From Micavibrio sp. UBA2020 (GTDB taxonomy: Bacteria > Pseudomonadota > Alphaproteobacteria > Micavibrionales > UBA2020), in NCBI GenBank assembly GCA_002334985.1, contig DDBY01000044.1:1-7838 (forward strand): DNA of 7,838 nt, given 5' to 3'. A program made the translations under genes and the position numbers. Under the pieces are notes generated by a model. That model was not told the DNA's origin, ran no database searches, and worked only from the letters and a program-made list of their open reading frames with translations. Each line of letters opens with the position of its first letter. Position 1 is the first letter of the stretch. Below are positions 6,266 through 7,838 of this stretch, piece by piece.

Positions 6266-7838
6266 TTACTTCTCGTCGCTCATGCGCAAAGCGGCGATGA
6301 AGGCCGATTGCGGGATTTCGACGTTGCCGTACTGGCGCATTTTCTTTTTGCCCTCTTTTTGCTTGTCGAGCAGCTTGCGTTTGCGGCTGACGTCGCCGCC
6401 GTAGCATTTCGCCGTCACGTCCTTGCGCAGGGCGGAGATATCTTCGCGGGCGATAATCTTGCCGCCGATGGACGCCTGCACGGCGACCTTGAACAGCTGG
6501 CGCGGAATAAGGTCTTTGAGGCGTTCGCACAACTGGCGGCCGCGGCGTTCGGACTGCGAGCGGTGGACAATCATGGACAGCGCATCGAGCGGCTCGCCGT
6601 TCACAAGAATGTTCATACGCACAAGGTCGCCCTCTTCGAACCCGTCCAGCACATAGTCCATGCTGGCATATCCGCGGGAAATGGATTTCAGGCGGTCATA
6701 GAAATCGAACACGACTTCGTTCAGCGGCAGGCGGTAAACCGCCATGGCGCGGCTGCCGACCCATGTCAGCTCCACCTGCACGCCGCGGCGTTCCTGACAC
6801 AGCTGCAAAATACCGCCGAGGTATTCGTCGGGCACGAAAATCGTGGCTTTAATCCACGGTTCTTCGATTTTTTCGATACGCACCACGTCCGGCATGTCAG
6901 CGGGGTTATACAGCTCCATGTGGTCGCCGTTGGTCAGTTCAAGTTTATACACAACCGACGGCGCCGTGGGGATGAGGTCGAGGTTATATTCACGCTCCAG
7001 ACGCTCCTGAATAATCTCCAGATGCAAAAGGCCGAGGAAGCCGCAGCGGAACCCCATGCCGAGCGCGTTGGAGCTTTCAGCTTCGTAATGCAAACTTGCA
7101 TCGTTCAGCGCCAGTTTGCCGAGGGAATCGCGCAGCTTTTCAAATTCACTGGAATCCAGCGGGAAGATAGAGCAGAAAACCATCGGCACAGAGGGTTTGA
7201 AGCCCGGCAGTTTTTCCGCGCAAGGGGTGCGGTCAAACGTAATCGTATCGCCGATTTTGGTTTCGTGAATGGTTTTGATGCCGCAGGTGATGAAGCCCAT
7301 TTCACCGGGTTTCAACTCGCCCGTCATGACGTGTTTGGGCGTAAACACACCCACGCGGTCGGCTTCGTAGGCGGCGCCGGTGCTCATGAAACGGAGTTTA
7401 TCCTTCACGCGCACGGTGCCTTCGACGATGCGCACCAGAATAACCACGCCCAGATAAGCGTCGTACCAGCTATCGACCAGCAAAGCCTTCAAGGGCGCGT
7501 TCGGGTCGCCCTTCGGCGCGGGCAGGCGCGTGACGATGGCTTCGAGAAGGTCGTCAATACCAATCCCGCTTTTGGCGGAAGTCAAAACGGCATCCGACGC
7601 GTCAATCCCGATAACGTCCTCGATTTGCGTGCGCACACGCTCGGCATCCGCCGCGGGCAGGTCTATTTTGTTGATGACCGGAACGATTTCAAGATTGTTG
7701 TCGATGGCCTGATAAACGTTGGCGAGGGTCTGCGCCTCCACCCCTTGGCTGGCGTCCACGACCAGAAGCGCGCCTTCGCAGGCGGCGAGCGAGCGGCTGA
7801 CTTCATACGCGAAATCGACGTGGCCGGGCGTGTCCATC
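6266..7838 (-). CDS. lepA: Elongation factor 4 (LepA), N-terminus outside window
   Basis: A ribosome-bound translational GTPase (EF-4) that acts on elongation or initiation and can promote back-translocation. About 523 residues are present of the roughly 600 usual. The first 75 or so, including the P-loop, lie beyond the right edge. The visible part starts at the G3 motif DTPGH, then shows G4 NKID (56-59 of the visible fragment) and the G5-like TSAKSG, completing the G domain. The EF-Tu-like domain II, the EF-G-like domains III and V, and the LepA-specific C-terminal domain follow. That last domain carries the hallmark basic segment [20 protein letters not shown] and ends near [10 protein letters not shown]. 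The LepA C-terminal domain in place of EF-G domain IV excludes EF-G, BipA and TetM. The Met aligned with Ile of the usual IDTPGH is an internal residue, not the real start. The gene converges on the exonuclease gene across a shared terminator. Confidence 0.98.
   Translation of the reverse strand, partial: MDTPGHVDFAYEVSRSLAACEGALLVVDASQGVEAQTLANVYQAIDNNLEIVPVINKIDLPAADAERVRTQIEDVIGIDASDAVLTSAKSGIGIDDLLEAIVTRLPAPKGDPNAPLKALLVDSWYDAYLGVVILVRIVEGTVRVKDKLRFMSTGAAYEADRVGVFTPKHVMTGELKPGEMGFITCGIKTIHETKIGDTITFDRTPCAEKLPGFKPSVPMVFCSIFPLDSSEFEKLRDSLGKLALNDASLHYEAESSNALGMGFRCGFLGLLHLEIIQERLEREYNLDLIPTAPSVVYKLELTNGDHMELYNPADMPDVVRIEKIEEPWIKATIFVPDEYLGGILQLCQERRGVQVELTWVGSRAMAVYRLPLNEVVFDFYDRLKSISRGYASMDYVLDGFEEGDLVRMNILVNGEPLDALSMIVHRSQSERRGRQLCERLKDLIPRQLFKVAVQASIGGKIIAREDISALRKDVTAKCYGGDVSRKRKLLDKQKEGKKKMRQYGNVEIPQSAFIAALRMSDEK

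Noticed and set aside
5382..6530. A 382-codon minus-strand open frame covering the exonuclease and the terminator
   Set aside because: It runs through the terminator and across lepA in a different frame, so it cannot be a real gene in this arrangement.
1..7838. Mobile element, defence system, CRISPR array or biosynthetic cluster
   Set aside because: No transposase, integrase, toxin, nuclease-helicase set, repeat array or synthase was seen. Every gene is a familiar chromosomal type.

Overview
The window looks like a stretch of ordinary chromosome from a Gram-negative bacterium, most probably an alphaproteobacterium. This is inferred from the moderately high G+C, the paired periplasmic M16 metallopeptidase genes, and the character of the EF-4 (LepA) and glucose-6-phosphate isomerase proteins. 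No genus can be named from the sequence alone. Nearly all of it is coding, and no tRNA, rRNA, CRISPR array, insertion sequence, integrase or phage gene is visible.

Layout. Bases 1-133 are the 3' end of an M16-like peptidase gene. Its stop codon overlaps the start of a second, exported M16-family protein (130-1545), which has lost the zinc-binding motif but keeps the Arg/Tyr pair of the C-terminal domain, so the two probably form one heteromeric protease. A short gap with a terminator-like hairpin leads to pgi (1596-3191), a complete glucose-6-phosphate isomerase. The only sizeable gap, 3192-3359, is AT-rich and holds a hairpin, a promoter-like element and TTGC/GCAA repeats. It precedes a cytoplasmic-type prolyl oligopeptidase of family S9A (best start 3360, end 5606). 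Six bases later comes a small DEDDh 3'-5' exonuclease of the DnaQ/Eri1-KapD type (5613-6194), probably co-transcribed with the peptidase. A strong bidirectional terminator (6213-6249) separates these plus-strand genes from the convergent lepA (EF-4) gene, which enters from the right edge and stops at 6266.

The genes do not form one pathway. They comprise a protease pair, a glycolytic enzyme, a peptidase-plus-nuclease pair and a translation factor. I found no convincing previously undescribed system. The most interesting points are the split-active-site M16 pair, the regulatory-looking gap before the peptidase gene, and the linkage of a prolyl oligopeptidase to a DEDDh exonuclease.
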